NCBI GenBank assembly: GCA_013399015.1
Contig: VWZX01009108.1
Span: 984,822-1,048,821, forward strand
DNA: 64,000 nt
Reading direction: 5' to 3'
From: Galbula dea
Lineage: Eukaryota; Chordata; Aves; Piciformes; Galbulidae
Shown: positions 1 to 13,929 of the stretch, one piece after another
Numbering within the stretch: the stretch's first letter is position 1
Layout of the letters: each line of letters opens with the position of its first letter
Program-made: the position numbers and the translations under genes
Notes under the pieces: model-generated
The model's input: the letters and a program-made list of their open reading frames with translations, nothing else
Database searches by the model: none
Told to the model about the DNA's origin: nothing

Positions 1-640
1 CCCGAGCAGATTTTCCAGCTCGCTTTGGGTGGAGGCGTAGGGGTTTATTTCGGAGCTTCACAAGCCTGGCTTGTGCTCTGCGGGGAGTTGGCACCTTGTA
101 CTCCACTGCAGACCCCAAATTAGGTGAGCTAGGAAAGCCTGGCTTGAGCAACCACTTCAGAGGGCAGGACAGGGAGGAAAAGCAAACACTGATAGAGAGG
201 TGGCCTCCCTGGTAAGGCTAGAGCAGGACCGTCCTGCGGACCCTGTGGGAGGGAGAAGGTAAGTGGCTGCTTGGCAGAAGCTGCCTGCGGGAGCGGCATG
301 TGCGGGGCAGGGTGCGCCCTGCCCGCCAGTTCCTGCGGCTCAGGACCAGCCGCTCCGAGGGTTTGTAAAACCTGTGCTGTGGTACGTGTCGAGGCTCAGG
401 GCTGTTTTCCTGCGAAGGAGCAGGGTGCTACCGTGAAGGAGACACCGCAGCCTTTGCCTTTCGCAACGACACGAGGGCTTATGCTCATCTCTTCATTCTT
501 TGTTCCCCCTCTCTCCGTCCTCACCGGGTCAGGCTCTAGTCGAGAACAAGCGACAAACCGTCCGCACAAAACAGAACACGTTTCCATGGAGGGGATGAAA
601 AAAAGTAATGTCTCCGCAATGACAGGCTGGCTTTAAAACG
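1..640. promoter_or_regulatory. Mildly CpG-rich left edge, possible shoulder of a CpG island
   Basis: The first 640 bases hold clearly more CG dinucleotides than the following 10 kb, including clusters at about 283-365 and 535-565. A consensus-like plus-strand splice donor (AAG then GTAAGT) sits at 257-264. This could be the edge of a promoter island belonging to a gene beyond the window. That is an inference from base composition only; no exon is identified. Confidence 0.25.
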
Positions 641-2139
641 GTTCTTCTGTACTCTGCCCTGCTCTGGAGGCTGCGGCACTGGGAGCCATGGCAAACCTTG
701 GTTCCTGTGAGACGAGCCTTGTCCAGCCAGACCAGCTTGAAACGCCTGGCCCTTGCTGGTGCTAGTGCTGCAACTGCCTTCCTGGTTTACAATTGCTTTC
801 TGTGATAATCTCCTAGAAAACTTGGAAGAAAAGGTGACGTTGTTCTTAGCTGAACACCATTAAAATGCTCCTCTGCTAGTTTGCAGTAGAGGTGAAAAGC
901 TTGTTAGCTTCCTGGAAATGGCCGAAGCAGGCGACGTGGAGATCAAAGTACGGCATAGATCTGTTCTTGGTTTTGCAGGGGGTTTTTGAACTGTAATGAA
1001 AACGTTTCTGCAGCTTGTATGATAATGAGTTAAGTCAGCACGTGAAATGATTAAAAAAAGAGCAGGTTGAAACAGCACTGGCTGTTAACTTCCCTGGGAT
1101 TTGAAATGTTATGTTTCAATAGATCTATGGATATTAGTAATATCTGCATTTAAACCTTAACGTTGGTCTGTTTAACCTTGAAGCAAACCAGCTCTGCCTA
1201 GCACAAGCTTTGAAACGATTCAGCCAGACCATAATACTGTGGGAGCTTAGACAGCTTTGTCTGTACTTGCACCTCTCTGCGTGTTTTTCCTGGACTCTGC
1301 TCTTTGCCTCCAGTTAATCATTGTTCAGGACAGCCGTTCCCGATGGCAGCATCCATGAACTGCTCTAGCCGGGAGAGGTCCCAACGCCTGTGCCTGGCAA
1401 TGCGTACGTGCAAAGCAGGGCCAGAAGTTGCTGGGGCAGCAGGCGTGGAACAGCAAACCCGCCGTGTGGCCCCAGTGAATTGTGTGGGTCCTCAGCACTT
1501 CTGGAAACTTGCTTTTGTAAGTCTGAGCTGCAAATGTCTTTCCGTGTTTCAAGTTTCTAAATGACTCTAATGTTCGATGTAGCTGAAAAGTCACCAAGGC
1601 AGTTGAGACCGGTTGTGTTCTCAGAGTGGGTGGTTTCATGGCTGAACCTCTTATCTGAAAAGCTAAATGCTCTGGTACAGCATGTTTAAATCCCAGAAAG
1701 GTCAAACCAGACTTTCATACTTGAGTTAGATTGACCCTGGTTTGCTGCATGAGAGAGAAAGAGATCTTTCAGAGGAAAGGGAGGGGGGAAGCGTGTTGTT
1801 TTTTCTCTGAACAGCTTGTGGTGAGTCTATCCACATTCTTGAAGCAAAGGGGTTTGTTCTTTGCCCAGTGTCCCTCCCCTGCATTGTTGAGTGGAAAACT
1901 CTTATGCTAATTATTTCACTGTCTGTTATCAATAAGAAGTGCTTTAATTTCTTTGGCAAAGTGTTGCAACGAGAGCAAATTCGATCGAGGAGCACAGTGA
2001 AACAAAAAATATGCAGCTGTTCTGCCAAACAATGATCCTGACTGTTTACAACATTTTGTTTTAGACTGGCTTGTACACAGAATCCTTTATGTTGAAGGTT
2101 TTCGTGTCACAATCCACTGCTTGTGCAAGGAAACTAGAT

Positions 2140-2220
2140 TAATAGATTATAAAGGACAAAAGAGACCTAAGTTCATCTGGTTTGACTTCCTGCATTACAC
2201 AGGTCATAAGATTTTTGTGA
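2140..2220 (-). repeat. Old CR1-like 3' fragment
   Basis: The stretch containing TTCATCTGGTTTGACTTCC followed by TGCATTACACAGGTCATAA resembles the old CR1 3' end seen in reptiles and birds, which has the sense ATCATCTAGTCTGACCTCC then TGCATAACACAGG. It reads in reverse, so the element lies on the minus strand. It is short and diverged, so the assignment is moderate. Confidence 0.45.
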
Positions 2221-2902
2221 ATTTGTTGCTTTTTCTCACTGAAAGACTTTAACTGCAGCATAGCTGCATCTCAGAAAAACATCAGATTTTCATTTTAAAA
2301 TGGGCTGTGATAGACAGTAAAATAAGATAATCAATTGCTTCCATCAAAATCTACCTGACAGACTAGAAATCAAAATACCTTTTAAAACTTTAGCTCCTGC
2401 TTTCAGTTTCTGGATGTTGCTGTGTCTCAGTCTGCTTGGCAGAGGAATGCTCCATTACCAGATTTCCATCTCCATGTAGCTGTGTGCAGGCTGATTAAAT
2501 GAGCATTTAATACTCCCACTGCAGACCTGCAGAGCTCCCCCTCGGGTCCCTCTTTGCTAACCCTGGAATCATTCCTGTCACGGTTCCCTGGGAATGCTCT
2601 GGTTTTTCACCGTCCTGATCTGGGCAGAAGGTGAGAGAGTGATCAGGAGTGATCATACCAGCACCAGCAGCTCTCCTGGCTGAGATGTCTCTGTCAGGCA
2701 TCCAAGGATTACAGCAGCCCACGTTCAGCTGGTTCCTCAGCATGGCTCCTAAAATACTCTCAGATTTGCTTCTTCATAGGACAGCATCCTCCTACTGTAG
2801 GTTTGTGCTCTTTGTTCTACATGTGTGGCTTTACACTTGGTCCTCTTGAAAAAGGACAAGTCCTTAGACAGCATTGTTGCTTGAAATGACCTTTTTTTTT
2901 TT

Positions 2903-3004
2903 TCCTTCCTATACCCCCTCCTGCTACTCTTGAGGGTCACCTACAGACTTGATTTCTTCCTAGACCCCCTCCTGCTACTCTTGAGGGTCACCTAGAGACT
3001 TGGT
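2903..3004. repeat. Two-copy tandem duplication, 51-bp unit
   Basis: The block with core CCCCCTCCTGCTACTCTTGA occurs starting near 2914 and again near 2965, exactly 51 bases apart. The flanks (TTCCTTCCTA, GGGTCACCTA, AGACTTG) are also duplicated with a few substitutions. A poly-T run of about 12 bases precedes the first copy. It looks like a simple local duplication with no coding meaning. Confidence 0.85.
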
Positions 3005-6000
3005 TGGAAATGATTTTATATTTTCTTCCAGGTAAACAACTGCTTCTGTCTACACTGCAGGAGTTTCCTTGTTCGGGTGTGTGTACACCTCAGCTGTGTC
3101 AATATTGTGTCAGGAGGAGGTCTGGATGTACACCATCCTCCTGCCACACCCCAGTTGCATGGGAAGAAAGCCCAGTTCAGCAGCTGGAAGGGAGCCAGGA
3201 GGCACACTATAGCATTTGCCTGCCCTGGTGTCTATAACGTAGCCATGAAATAATGTGAGGCCCAAAAGAGGTAGTTTCAGGACCCATAAAAGAAAGATAA
3301 CAGCTCTAAGGTCACAGTGGTTACTGCATTTTGAGGCCTTCCTGTGAGGTAGATTCTAATCCATCTAATTGTTCCTTCTTGCTGTTACATTCTCCTAATC
3401 ACAATAAGTGCTTCCCAGGGGTTGAAGTGTGGCACCCCAGCCCTTCTGCAGACATCTCCTACCAGTGCTGTTACTGTTTACTACTGAACCTCAGGATTTC
3501 TTAAAACAGTTTCTCTCTTAGCAGCTAAACTCAGGAACCTTTGTCTCCTAGGGATTCGTGTCCCTAAAGGGCCCCTGACAAATCTGCCAGCTTCTTCCCA
3601 GTCTCTCTTGCCCTGTCTGGCTGAACAAGGGGTAATGTGGTGGCTGGGAGCTCCAGAGGGCCCAGCCAGGCAGGGGCTGAGTTCTGCTCTCACCTTTCCC
3701 CTCTGCTGCGTTTTCTACTCAGCTGTTGTTCAAGACCTAAAGATATTTGGGACCTCTTCCCCACTGGCAAATTTGATTGAGGTTGAAGGAAGGAGAGAAA
3801 GAATGACACAGAACAATATACTCACATTAGACTGTTTTGATTTTAGGAAAGCAGGCTTAGAATATCAAGGGAATATGGATGAGTATTTGCCTGTTCAGCT
3901 GGTTTTTGCCATGAACTTTGTTTCTTCCTCAGAACAGCAGATTATCTGGCTAGGGAATTTCTCAGCCAAAATAAGCAACCTCCTGACAGATTTCACCTGT
4001 GTCCCAGCATGCTTTGAGGATGGGATGGAAGCACTGAACAATGACAGAATCACTGGTCTGTTGTATTGTTGGGCTGCCTGAGTGCAAAGAGTTGTATGGT
4101 GATACTCAGTAGCAGAACAAACATTTGTTTTGTTTAAGATCCATACAACTTTTGATGGACATCTTGGATGCTTGCCAGGGGTGGGTTTTCTGGTTTCTTT
4201 TTAAACTGTTTCTGTTTGGTCTATTTCTGTTAGTATTATGACAAAGCCACCTCTTAAGATAGGTTGTGAGTGCTTTCAGAGATCTAATCATTCTTGAGCT
4301 GTGAAGGAATAAAGAAGCTGTTCAAACACCTGACTTGCAGAGTGGTTTGTGCTGCTTCTTGCCTATTCAGATGCAGCTGCTTTTGAAACACTATAAGCCC
4401 ATCAGATTGTACAGATGGTTATTTTTTGTAGAGTACTTTCAAGCTTATAAAAATCATGAAATAACTGAAGAAGGCTAGCAATTCTAATCAATATTCTAAA
4501 GCCATCAAATTACCAAACATTTCAGTGCAGTGCTTCCTGACAGTCAAAATAAAGGTACCATTTCAAGAACTGGGGCACTGACAGAGCTTGCATCAAGAGG
4601 AAATTAAGATACAGATAAGTCACCTAAAAGAATATTTATGCATTAAAATACTTGTGTATCTGAACACCTATCTTTAAACAGTCTAGATATGATGGTAGCT
4701 GGAGACCTCTGAGTCTAACAGATGCAGCACATAACAGGGAACATTCCTGTTACAGTGGTGGAGTGTAAAATGTTGCAGCCAGAAAAGTGATCACAAAGAT
4801 CAAATGGAATGAGTTTAGAGTACAAATGGGAGCAGTTTCTTCTAACTGGTGTGATACAAAAGAAGAGCAGGACAGTTTTGCCCTTGACATTGTGGCCATA
4901 GCTCTGAAATCTGCAGTTAAAGATCCCCATCTTGCTTTCTTTTCTGACAGGACAGTTGGGAGGGCCCCAGCTGGTCCCCGAAGCCCCAGGATTCAGCCGA
5001 GTGGGCCAGAGCATGCAGGATTAGCCAATGCTGGGCCATCCATCGCCTTCTTATGCTGCTGCAGAACAGCAGCTCCCAGTTGCTAAGCAGCTGCTGAGCT
5101 GTCTCTGCCTTCACTACCAATCAGCTGGACTGTGGGAACAACATGGGTTCCCCTTGATCGGTGGAAAGGAGCCAGCAGCACGAAAACGGGAGCAGTGGGC
5201 ACAGCAAAACAGTGCCTTTTCTGGCTGGCTGATGGGCCCCCTGGCAAAAATGCTGGAGCAAAGCAAAGGGACACTTGATGGCCCAGAAGGAAGGGGTGGC
5301 AGGGAGGGGAGAGGGAGAGCCAGCATATGTGCACAGCAGAGGTTACAAAGACAGCAGATCTTAGCAGAGCAGGGGGCACGCACAGAGGAGAAAGAAATGG
5401 GAGAGAGGCCAAATGCACAGTTCAGAATTGAAACAAAAAAACCCAGGAGGAGAGTGTGGCATATGGAGAAGGGAAATAAAGCAGAACTAGCACAGCCTGC
5501 AAATAATTGAATAGAAAATACAGGAAGAGAGGGAAAGAGCTTGATTCATTACTGCCCTTCACCTTGTGGAGACAGCTACAGCCGGGAAGAGGAGGTGTGG
5601 AAAACAACTGCACCTTTCATGTTTTGCAGTGAACTGGAGGTTTTACATCTCAGCCCCTGCCATTTGTGGCTTTCTCACTGCACTGCCCTGGCTTTTGTTT
5701 AGACCTGATTCCTGCAGGCTCTGTTCTTATCTTTGCCTTGGTTTTAATTTATTTTTGTACTTGCTTTAGTTTTTTTTGTTTCTTCAAGGTAAGTCTTAAA
5801 CTACCTTTTGCAGACATTTTAATTGCTTTAACCCTCAAGAGAGAAGGCCACAGCTAATTCCTAACTGAAGTGAGTTTCCACTAAATCCACAAAACCTAGC
5901 ACTGCTTTTCTCCCCCTTTCTCTTCTGGGTGCTGCTGATGGAGAACAGGGTTCCCTTTACTTTCTAGCACCTTCCCCTGCACACTGTCTTTCCTTTACCC

Positions 6001-9000
6001 CGTGCAAGACTTGCTGCTGGAGGCATGCAGGAAGTGGTTCCTGTGGCAGTACATTATCACAAACACCTGATGTGTTGTGAAAGGAGGGGTAAAAAAATGT
6101 CAAGAACATCTGTGGGGGGGTTGTGACCAGAGGAGATTCTTGTTCCACTACTGCTCAGCTGCCCACATGAAAAAATACTGATGGTCTCAGTGCCTAACAT
6201 GGAATTGGCTGTGGAATAGGAAATGCCAGCAGTGCTGGCAGGGAAGCAGAGGAGCTCTACAGCCCTTTCTCTGGCTCCTCCAGACAGAGGGGACTAAGGG
6301 GCACATTTGGACCAAAGGGTGGGGAGAGGAATTCAAACTCATGCAGCTGTTGCCTTCCTATGTGGCTAGCCCTGGCTTGCTTGGAGGCCTGTTAACTGAG
6401 AATACTTCTCCCCAGACCCAAAATTGAGTCCTAGAAGGAAGACAGAGGTGCCCACCCAGATCCAAAGTGGGGAGGATTTGCTCTGGGCTCTGTGTGTATA
6501 TTTCTAGCCAATAAAAAAATCTGACAAAGAACATTTTTGTTTAAGATGTCTGATTTGGAGGGATGCTATATTTGCTTCCTTCTTCCACTTGTCTGGAGTC
6601 CTGTACCTTTGAACATGCACTGCCTGTACTATTGTTAGACATCTAAGACCATTAAAGGCCTAAGGCCACTGACATTTTACAAGTAGATTCAGCTGCCTTT
6701 CCCACAGAGGCATTTTCAGCATTCTGAGAGATGTAAGTTTAATTAGAATAGTTTTCACCAGGAAATCTCCCCACCTTAAGAAATCAGAGCTGCTGTGTTA
6801 ATCCCAGTAAGCAACTTGGAACCTGACACGTGTGCCTGTTGTTCTGCTGAGAGTCAGGAAGGGTGAAATGTGTGTAGGAAGGGAGAACCCTAGAGGAAAC
6901 ATGCCATCAAGGACAGCACAGAGCAGCGTGCCAGTCCACATCTGGCCCTGACCCACGGCTTGGAGCAGTGCTGGCAGGTTGCTGCCCTTCACATGCCTGT
7001 GTGCACCAGACCATGTCACCACCAGGATTGCTCAAACACCTTCCCAGCCTGCTCTGGTGGCTCACAGTGAGGCCCTCCAGCCAGGCCACTCTCTACTGTC
7101 AACCTGTCCAGCTCCCACAAGAACAGCACAGGCCAAAAATCACAGCTCTAAAGCAAACATGACACAATTACAACTGGGTTTATTTTTTTTCCAGGGCCTC
7201 AAGTTATTAATTAGCCTGCTCTGAGGGTCACTGGTGCAGGGTTTGCTCTGACCAGGTTAATGGCTACTCACAGGTCTGAGAGAAACTCAGTCTGGGCCTG
7301 TCCTGTGTCTAGCAATGTGGCTTGGACAAGCCACAAACCTCTCTGGCTCCTGCCAAACCTCCATCCTTCATCCCATGTATGAGCTTCTTCCCAGCTGGAC
7401 AGTGATAGAGGAAGAGCTTCCTGCTCAGCTCTCACCATACATCTAGCACTCAACAAAAACCAGGCAGAAATTATGGTGTCTCTCCCAGAGATACAAACAG
7501 AGGATTTTATCATCTCTTCAGTCTGTAGTTGCTGCCTTCCTGTGGGAAGTTTGCACAAATATCAGAGGGGAGGACACAAATTTAATGTAACTGCCCTTTA
7601 ATGTCAATGCCAAACATTGCTCAGTGAACGCCTGCCCCTGTTTCATCCTCACTCCTTTCTCTTACAGCCTACTTTGCCATCATTTTTTCTCCTCCTATGA
7701 CTATTCCCAGTTTTCCCACATCCTTCTTCAAAAGATTTGAAAGCTTCCTGCCTGAGCCAGATGCAAGAGGGATGGCTATTGAACAGCCAATGCAGCAATG
7801 GGAGTGCTGAGCAAAGTCTGGCTCTTCTACTGGCTCTGAAAAACACATACTTGTTTAGGTTGTGTTGTAGCTCACCTAGTGGTAAGCATATTCAGCAAGC
7901 CAAACCTGGGAGCATTTAAACTTGAGGTTCTCAAAAGCCTCATAAAAAAGTACAACTCCAAACATTTCAGGTTTAGTGGAATCTGCCAACCAACTTGTGG
8001 GGAGCAAACCCCAACCTTGGCCATCCATGGTGAGCTCACCTACTCCATACTTAATGAGTAAACTAAAGTACTAAACTGAAGAAGCAGACTACAACTCCTG
8101 CTCTGGAGCTGTGGTCATCTTCATTAACACAGACCCCTACTGATTTCAGTCCTCCCTTGCCTCTAAAAGAAAATCTCTCTCCCTAACAGGAACTACATAC
8201 TTTGGAAATGGGAGGAGGAGGAAAAGAGTAACCTGAAGAAAGCAGATGCTGCAGAAAGTGCTCTGATTTTGAAAGAAGGAATAGCTCAGTGCTTACTGGC
8301 TCAGGTGGAGTGTTGGGTAATGAAAACACAGGAAGGCATCAGCCAGAGGGATTTTAGAGGTGTGTAATACAGAAATGGGTTGGATACTGGATAAAAACAC
8401 ATTGTGTTGCAAGGAAAGCTATTTACAGCCCTTTTCCCTACATGTCCCAAATTCACTTCCTGATGGGATTTATTCTCTGCTCAGATGTGGATGCAGAAAA
8501 GATCAGATGCTGATTAATTCCATGCAGATCTGTAGCAGAGCCCTGTGCTCTCATTCAGCCAGGAGCAAGCCTGTGCATCCCTCCTGAACCTGCTGCTTCT
8601 GCCTGTTCCCATGGTAAAACCAACCCCAGCCACAAACACAACCTGCAGATCTCTCCTGAAACAAGGCATGTGGAATCTCTTTCCAGCAAACCTCCAGCTT
8701 CCCTTCTCAGCACAGAGGTAGAGGATGAGATCCAGCATCACTGTGACAGCTCTGCCAGCCTGTGCTGACAAATGCCTCCCCATGGCTCAGCAAAGCCATG
8801 CCAGCACATCTGGGAGACATACACAGCGCCCAGATCTGCGGGGGAAGAGTTCTGGTGGTGTTGGCAGACACTGCCTTGCTCACTTCATGCTTTTCAGAGA
8901 TCAGTCATTGTGTTTGATGTTCCAGAAAAGCATAGGATGATCTTAACCTTGTGTTACCCAGTTTTTACAACTGAACTTGGCTTGAAGATTCACACATCAG

Positions 9001-12000
9001 TGAGAAACAGCAAGTGCCCCTCAGCACCTACTGTATCAGGCTGAGACATTACCGTGTTGATTTACACACTCTTCAAGTATGTAAAGTGGGGTGGTTTTTT
9101 TACCCCTCCCAAGTGCAAAGCCAAGAACTCAGTGTCTAATGAAAGGTGAGATTCAAAACACAGCACATTGGCCACACATAGATCAGGTGAGGCATTTTGG
9201 CCCCCAGAGTTGGCACCCTTGATTTAAAACATACTAGAGAACATAACCCAAGGCACAGTATGTGCTCCCTAGAAATTGCTGCTCTTTAGGTAGCAGTCAG
9301 TGTGTGGTTTATGAACCAAATCTGTCCAAACTACATCAAAGTGCCTGCATGTGCCCTGCCTGATTTTGCTGGGCTGTGTGTCTTAATTTGGCTAACACCT
9401 CCTGTTGCAGACTGTTGTCCTGTTTTCTTTCACAGCCCTCTCAACCCTACTGGTAGCATTTGGACAGGTTTTATGGAGAGTTTCTTGTAAGATCTTTGCA
9501 CTGATTTAGTGCATGGGCTACTGGAGCCAAGTGCAACAGGAACTATATTCCTAGGGCATGAAAAGGCAGAAAGGAAATTTTCTTATTGAAATATAATTTT
9601 TCCACATTACTTAATAGTCTAGAAAGTTAATACCTTTATGGCAGCACTTCCCACTGGGAAAATAAAAACACACATCCTACTCAGCCAAACAACAATGTAA
9701 TCATGTTTTAGCTTAGGCTAAATGTCTTAGAAACTGGCAGGTGTCGTAGCCACCTTGCCTTCAGTGAAAAAGGCAATTGAGAGCCCTTATGAAACAAGAG
9801 ATTTACATCAGTAGGAGCTGCTACACAAAACCCAGGCACATGGCAAGGTCTGAATAGATGGTGAATCATGTGGCCCAAGGGATTTTTTGGGGTGGGGGCG
9901 TGTATGTAAAGCATCAGGCCATGAGGACCAGATGGTGGAACTCTGCATGTGCAAGAGAAACAGCAAGAAACGCTGCAGAAATGGATACTGAGAGGCAGCT
10001 GAAAGTCAAGGAGGCAGAGCTTTGGTTTTAAAAAGAGATATTTCCAGAGTTCAGTGAGGCTTGAAAGGGGCTTGAGATGGTAAGCAAAAACACAACTGCA
10101 AAAAGAAAATTGTACAGTTGTTCTGCAAATAAATTGAATTGCTTTGACTACAGATCCAGCTTTGTCACAAGCTTCTCCTGTCACACTGATCTTGTCACCC
10201 ATAACTTCTTTGTGTGTGCAAGGTACAGGTCAGCTATCCTACATCACAATTTCCCCTTCCCTGTCTGCCCTGTCGGTTCACACTAAGTTCTGTGGGGCAG
10301 AGACTGTCCTTCAGTAAGGATCTGTACATGAGAAACAATTGTCACCCTTAACATCTGAAATTTATCTGAAATTCACTCTACTTACATGGTAAATCCCATT
10401 CTTAGGGTCTGTCTTTCCTACTGTGAACTCTTCAGGGCATCCTCTCTTGCTCTCTGTGTGTTTGCTGAAGTGGGAATTCATCACTGCCAACACAAATAAT
10501 TAGTATTACTGGTAATGCTCAAATCTTTAAGGCTCTGCCTTGTTATGCACACTCTTTACTAAGTTTATGAATATTTCCTTTGACATAAATGGAGCTACTT
10601 GCTCTTATTGGTAACGTTATGTTTCAGCCTTTGTAAAGCTGGGGTCTGTATCATCAAGAAGAAAATCCTTAAGTGCATTACAAAAAGGTAGTTCTAAAGA
10701 CATTGAGGAAGACCAAGTGCCCATCCTTGTCTGGTTTGTATTACCACATCAGCTAATAATAGGAGCATACAGCAGATGGCGTCTGCTGTTTCTCCTCTCT
10801 GCAATTGTGCCTACCAGGAAGTAGCAGTAGTCTGAGACCTTGCTGGTTACCTGAAATAGTTGTAACATACAAATATTACTGTATATTAAAGTAATATACA
10901 ACTATTCCTGCAAGCCATGCTTATAGGCCTCAGGGTATGCACTGTGGTACAGCTGAACTGGTTGGAAACTTAAAACTTTCAGCGTGTTCAGAGTTCCTCC
11001 CAACAGAAGAGCATAGCTAACCAGAATACTCTGCCAAACCTGTGAACATATTTGCTATTTAAACCAGTATTTTGTGAGCAGAAGAATATACAGTTCCCTC
11101 ACTTGACTCTCTAGAGCCACAACACTCACAGGCTTTTAATGGTATTAAATATCTATTTCCTTGACTTCTTCAAGCACATCACAGGGGACAGGGAGAGGCA
11201 GCACAAGTGGTCTCCCAAAACTGGGTTCTTCACTCAGTGTGCAAAGACTAAAGTCCATTTTTTTCTTTTTTTTCCCTCTGTTTTGAAAGTCTCTGCTGTC
11301 CTCTGCAGAGCACTTCAGCTTCTTATGTCTTCCCAAAGCCTGATCTTGTAGAATCTGTCTTTTCTTTGAATTTTTAACCTTTCATCAGCCTGGTGGTGGT
11401 GTTTCCTTAGGAGGTCAGACTAAGAATATGCCTTGAGGTTCTTCCATTTTGCCAGAACTCTCCAGAAGGTCTGCAAGCACTTTTCCCCAGGGTTGGCATT
11501 TTTGGAAATAGGAGTAGCAACTAATTTCATTACTCTGTATTGTAAAAAAGTCATAGCTTCAATATTAAACTTAATCCTTTTTTGGATATCCTCACAACTA
11601 ACCTGAATCCCCCATCCATACCATCAAAAGTGTTAAAGCATCTTCTACAAATCAGAAACTTCCAGCAGTTTTCCTAAGCAGTCTGCTCACCTTTCACTTC
11701 TTCCTATGATTTTCCTTGGCAACCATGAAGCAACAAATTGGTAACAAGATTTAGAACACAGATATTTACCATACCCCATTACAGTCTGGATTTGGGTACA
11801 CTGACTGTAAACCTCTCTGCACACATTGACTCTCGAGCTGTGGATGCACAAGCTTTGGATGAAACAGAATTGGTGCCAAAATCAATATACAGGCCCAAAG
11901 AGAGGGAAAAGGACACTTGCAATTCATAATGATTAGATGTGAATTTTACTAAGAGAAGATGGGATCTTCTTGCATTTAAATCAGTGGCAGAATTCCATAT

Positions 12001-12727
12001 TAGGGCTGACTTTTTCAGAGCCAGCAAAATATGCTTAGCTTTTGCAGAGGACTTTAGATGCCCAAAGCACTACATACCTAGCAATTAAACATAAGTCCCT
12101 GAGACTGTATTTCATCAGTACTAAGTTGACTCACTCCAAACAGAACAGCCATTACTTAAAAAGTCTTTACAGTTGATTTTATAACCTACTGGTTTTATAT
12201 TGGTTTGTATCAAACCTAAAGGTGTGCAAATCAAATAAGTTTCCTTGACTATAAAATGTAAAAAGAGACAAAGCTGTGAGAAATGTAGATTGTTCAGTGA
12301 GACAAAAAAAGAAAGCAAAAAAAGCAACCTAACAATGACCCATTAAATACCTTTGTCTCCCCCAAAAAAACTTTATGGCAATAGGTGACTTGGGAAAAAA
12401 CCCCAAATGACAGTAATTTGTTACTGGAAGACCACGAAGTCTTTCTGCTGATCATATCACACAGTGTGATGCTGGGTTTGATCCAGGTCCAAAAAAAAAA
12501 CATTTCAGGGTAAAACAATTTTTATTCCTGGACCCTGGAATTCTTTCCTGGAATGCTCTCAGCCATTACAGTTGACAGGAGCTGACAGATCTTGCTGTGT
12601 TCCAGATAAGATACAGAAGATTGTGCTTCATAAAGCATCTCTTTGAAAGCTTGTGTATTCTACACCTTTCCATCAACTTTTTCCTCAATAAAACGGTTAG
12701 CTTTAAATAGGTGTGAATTTAGCTGCT

Positions 12728-12745
12728 TTATTATTATTATTATTT
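12728..12745. repeat. Short TTA microsatellite
   Basis: About five to six TTA units in an AT-rich setting. Nothing suggests a function. Confidence 0.7.
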
Positions 12746-13929
12746 GAATTATATGACACTTTGCTGAGTATTTACACATCCCTCCTCCTCCCGACTGCTG
12801 AAATACCGTTTTCTAGCTTCCAGTTTGCCCTCTGCACAAAGCAGGCTCTTCCTCACAAGGGATGCAGAGCGCAGTGGTGTTTGCATTGGGTCTGGAAGGC
12901 CATCTAGTGACACAATTGTGCAGCAGAAAAATGCAAAACCATGCTTGAGTCGTGGGGTTTTTTTTCTTCTTAGTTGAATTAAATGATCTTGCTAGACTCA
13001 AGCATGCCCTTGGGGATTTGTTGCTATTCCCACAAGTTACAAATTTTAGGGTCAGTTTTGATTTCTCAAGAACTGCCAGGGTTTATTTGAGATGGAGCAT
13101 GCTGTTAATCCCTGCTAGAAAAGAAACACTTGGGGTTTTTTGTGCAGAATGGTGGTAGATTGGCACCTGAGCAGCTCTGTCTCAAACACAGCACCACTGT
13201 CAGAGCCAACTGTACCAGCTGTTGTGACCCCCTGCCTTCCACAGTTCAAACCAACACCAAGTAGGTGCTGGAAGCCACCACATCTCTGCAGTTAAAATGT
13301 CAAAATTTTCATTGCAGCTCACCTTGGATGGCTGGGACTGAGTGAATAAGCCATAAGCAGAGCTGTTGGTTCCTTCTCAAGCAATAACTATAAGTAAAAA
13401 AAAACAAGCAACAAGTCACAGCCTCTCCCAGAAATAACAAGATGCATTCCAGGGGGTACCTCAGGGAATACCTCAGGAGGTCTCTACCTCCCCCTCACCG
13501 TGGCTGGCATGGCACCGGCTGCATGCTGTCCCCTTGGCCACAGGAGTGGGATCCGCCACTGCAAAGGCTGAAGTTTAACTGGAAGACATCTTCTCAGCTG
13601 GACCTGGCATAAACCAACATGGTGCTTGAGGACCAAAGGGGCTCCTTGGAGGAAGAAACGAGGACTGGGGAGGGGAGACTGCTGCCGCCACAGCTGCCGG
13701 TCGGGGATGAACACCCAGGCGCGGGTAACGTGGCAGGTCTCTGCAGAGGGGACAGGCCCCAGGCGGATGGAGACCGTGGAGCCTCACTGAGAGAACGGGG
13801 ACGAGCAGCCACTGTGGGTCTGTGGGCAGAAGGCCTGAGGGAACTCTGCCGTGCCCAGCGGAGCCACCCCATCGCCGGGGCCCAGCGGCTGACACTGAGC
13901 AGCCGCACACTCGTGAAAAGCACCCCAGA

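Larger units (their letters stand above)
1..13900. other. Gene-poor region left of RHOF; no exon recognised
   Basis: I read this stretch on both strands and recognise no coding exon. Open frames here (for example 3608-4081 plus, 5028-5510 plus, 9708-10202 minus) show no family motif and lack convincing splice sites. What can be seen: a mildly CpG-rich left end (about 1-640), an old CR1-like scrap near 2.14-2.22 kb, a 51-bp tandem duplication near 2.90-3.00 kb, and a TTA microsatellite near 12.73 kb. By comparison with mammals, SETD1B on the minus strand would be expected to the left of RHOF, but I see none of its N-terminal exons. Absence of recognition is not proof of absence, since short non-coding first exons would be invisible to me. 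Confidence 0.6.

Noticed and set aside
3608..4081. 157-codon plus-strand open frame
   Set aside because: No recognised domain, no convincing splice sites or promoter, and its length is within chance expectation for 64 kb in six frames.
5028..5510. 160-codon plus-strand open frame, charged and glutamine-rich
   Set aside because: The open stretch follows a purine-rich patch that lacks stop codons by composition; opposite-strand frames are open as well and no homology is recognised.
9708..10202. 164-codon minus-strand open frame
   Set aside because: Cysteine- and serine-rich low-information translation without family motifs; no splice or promoter context.
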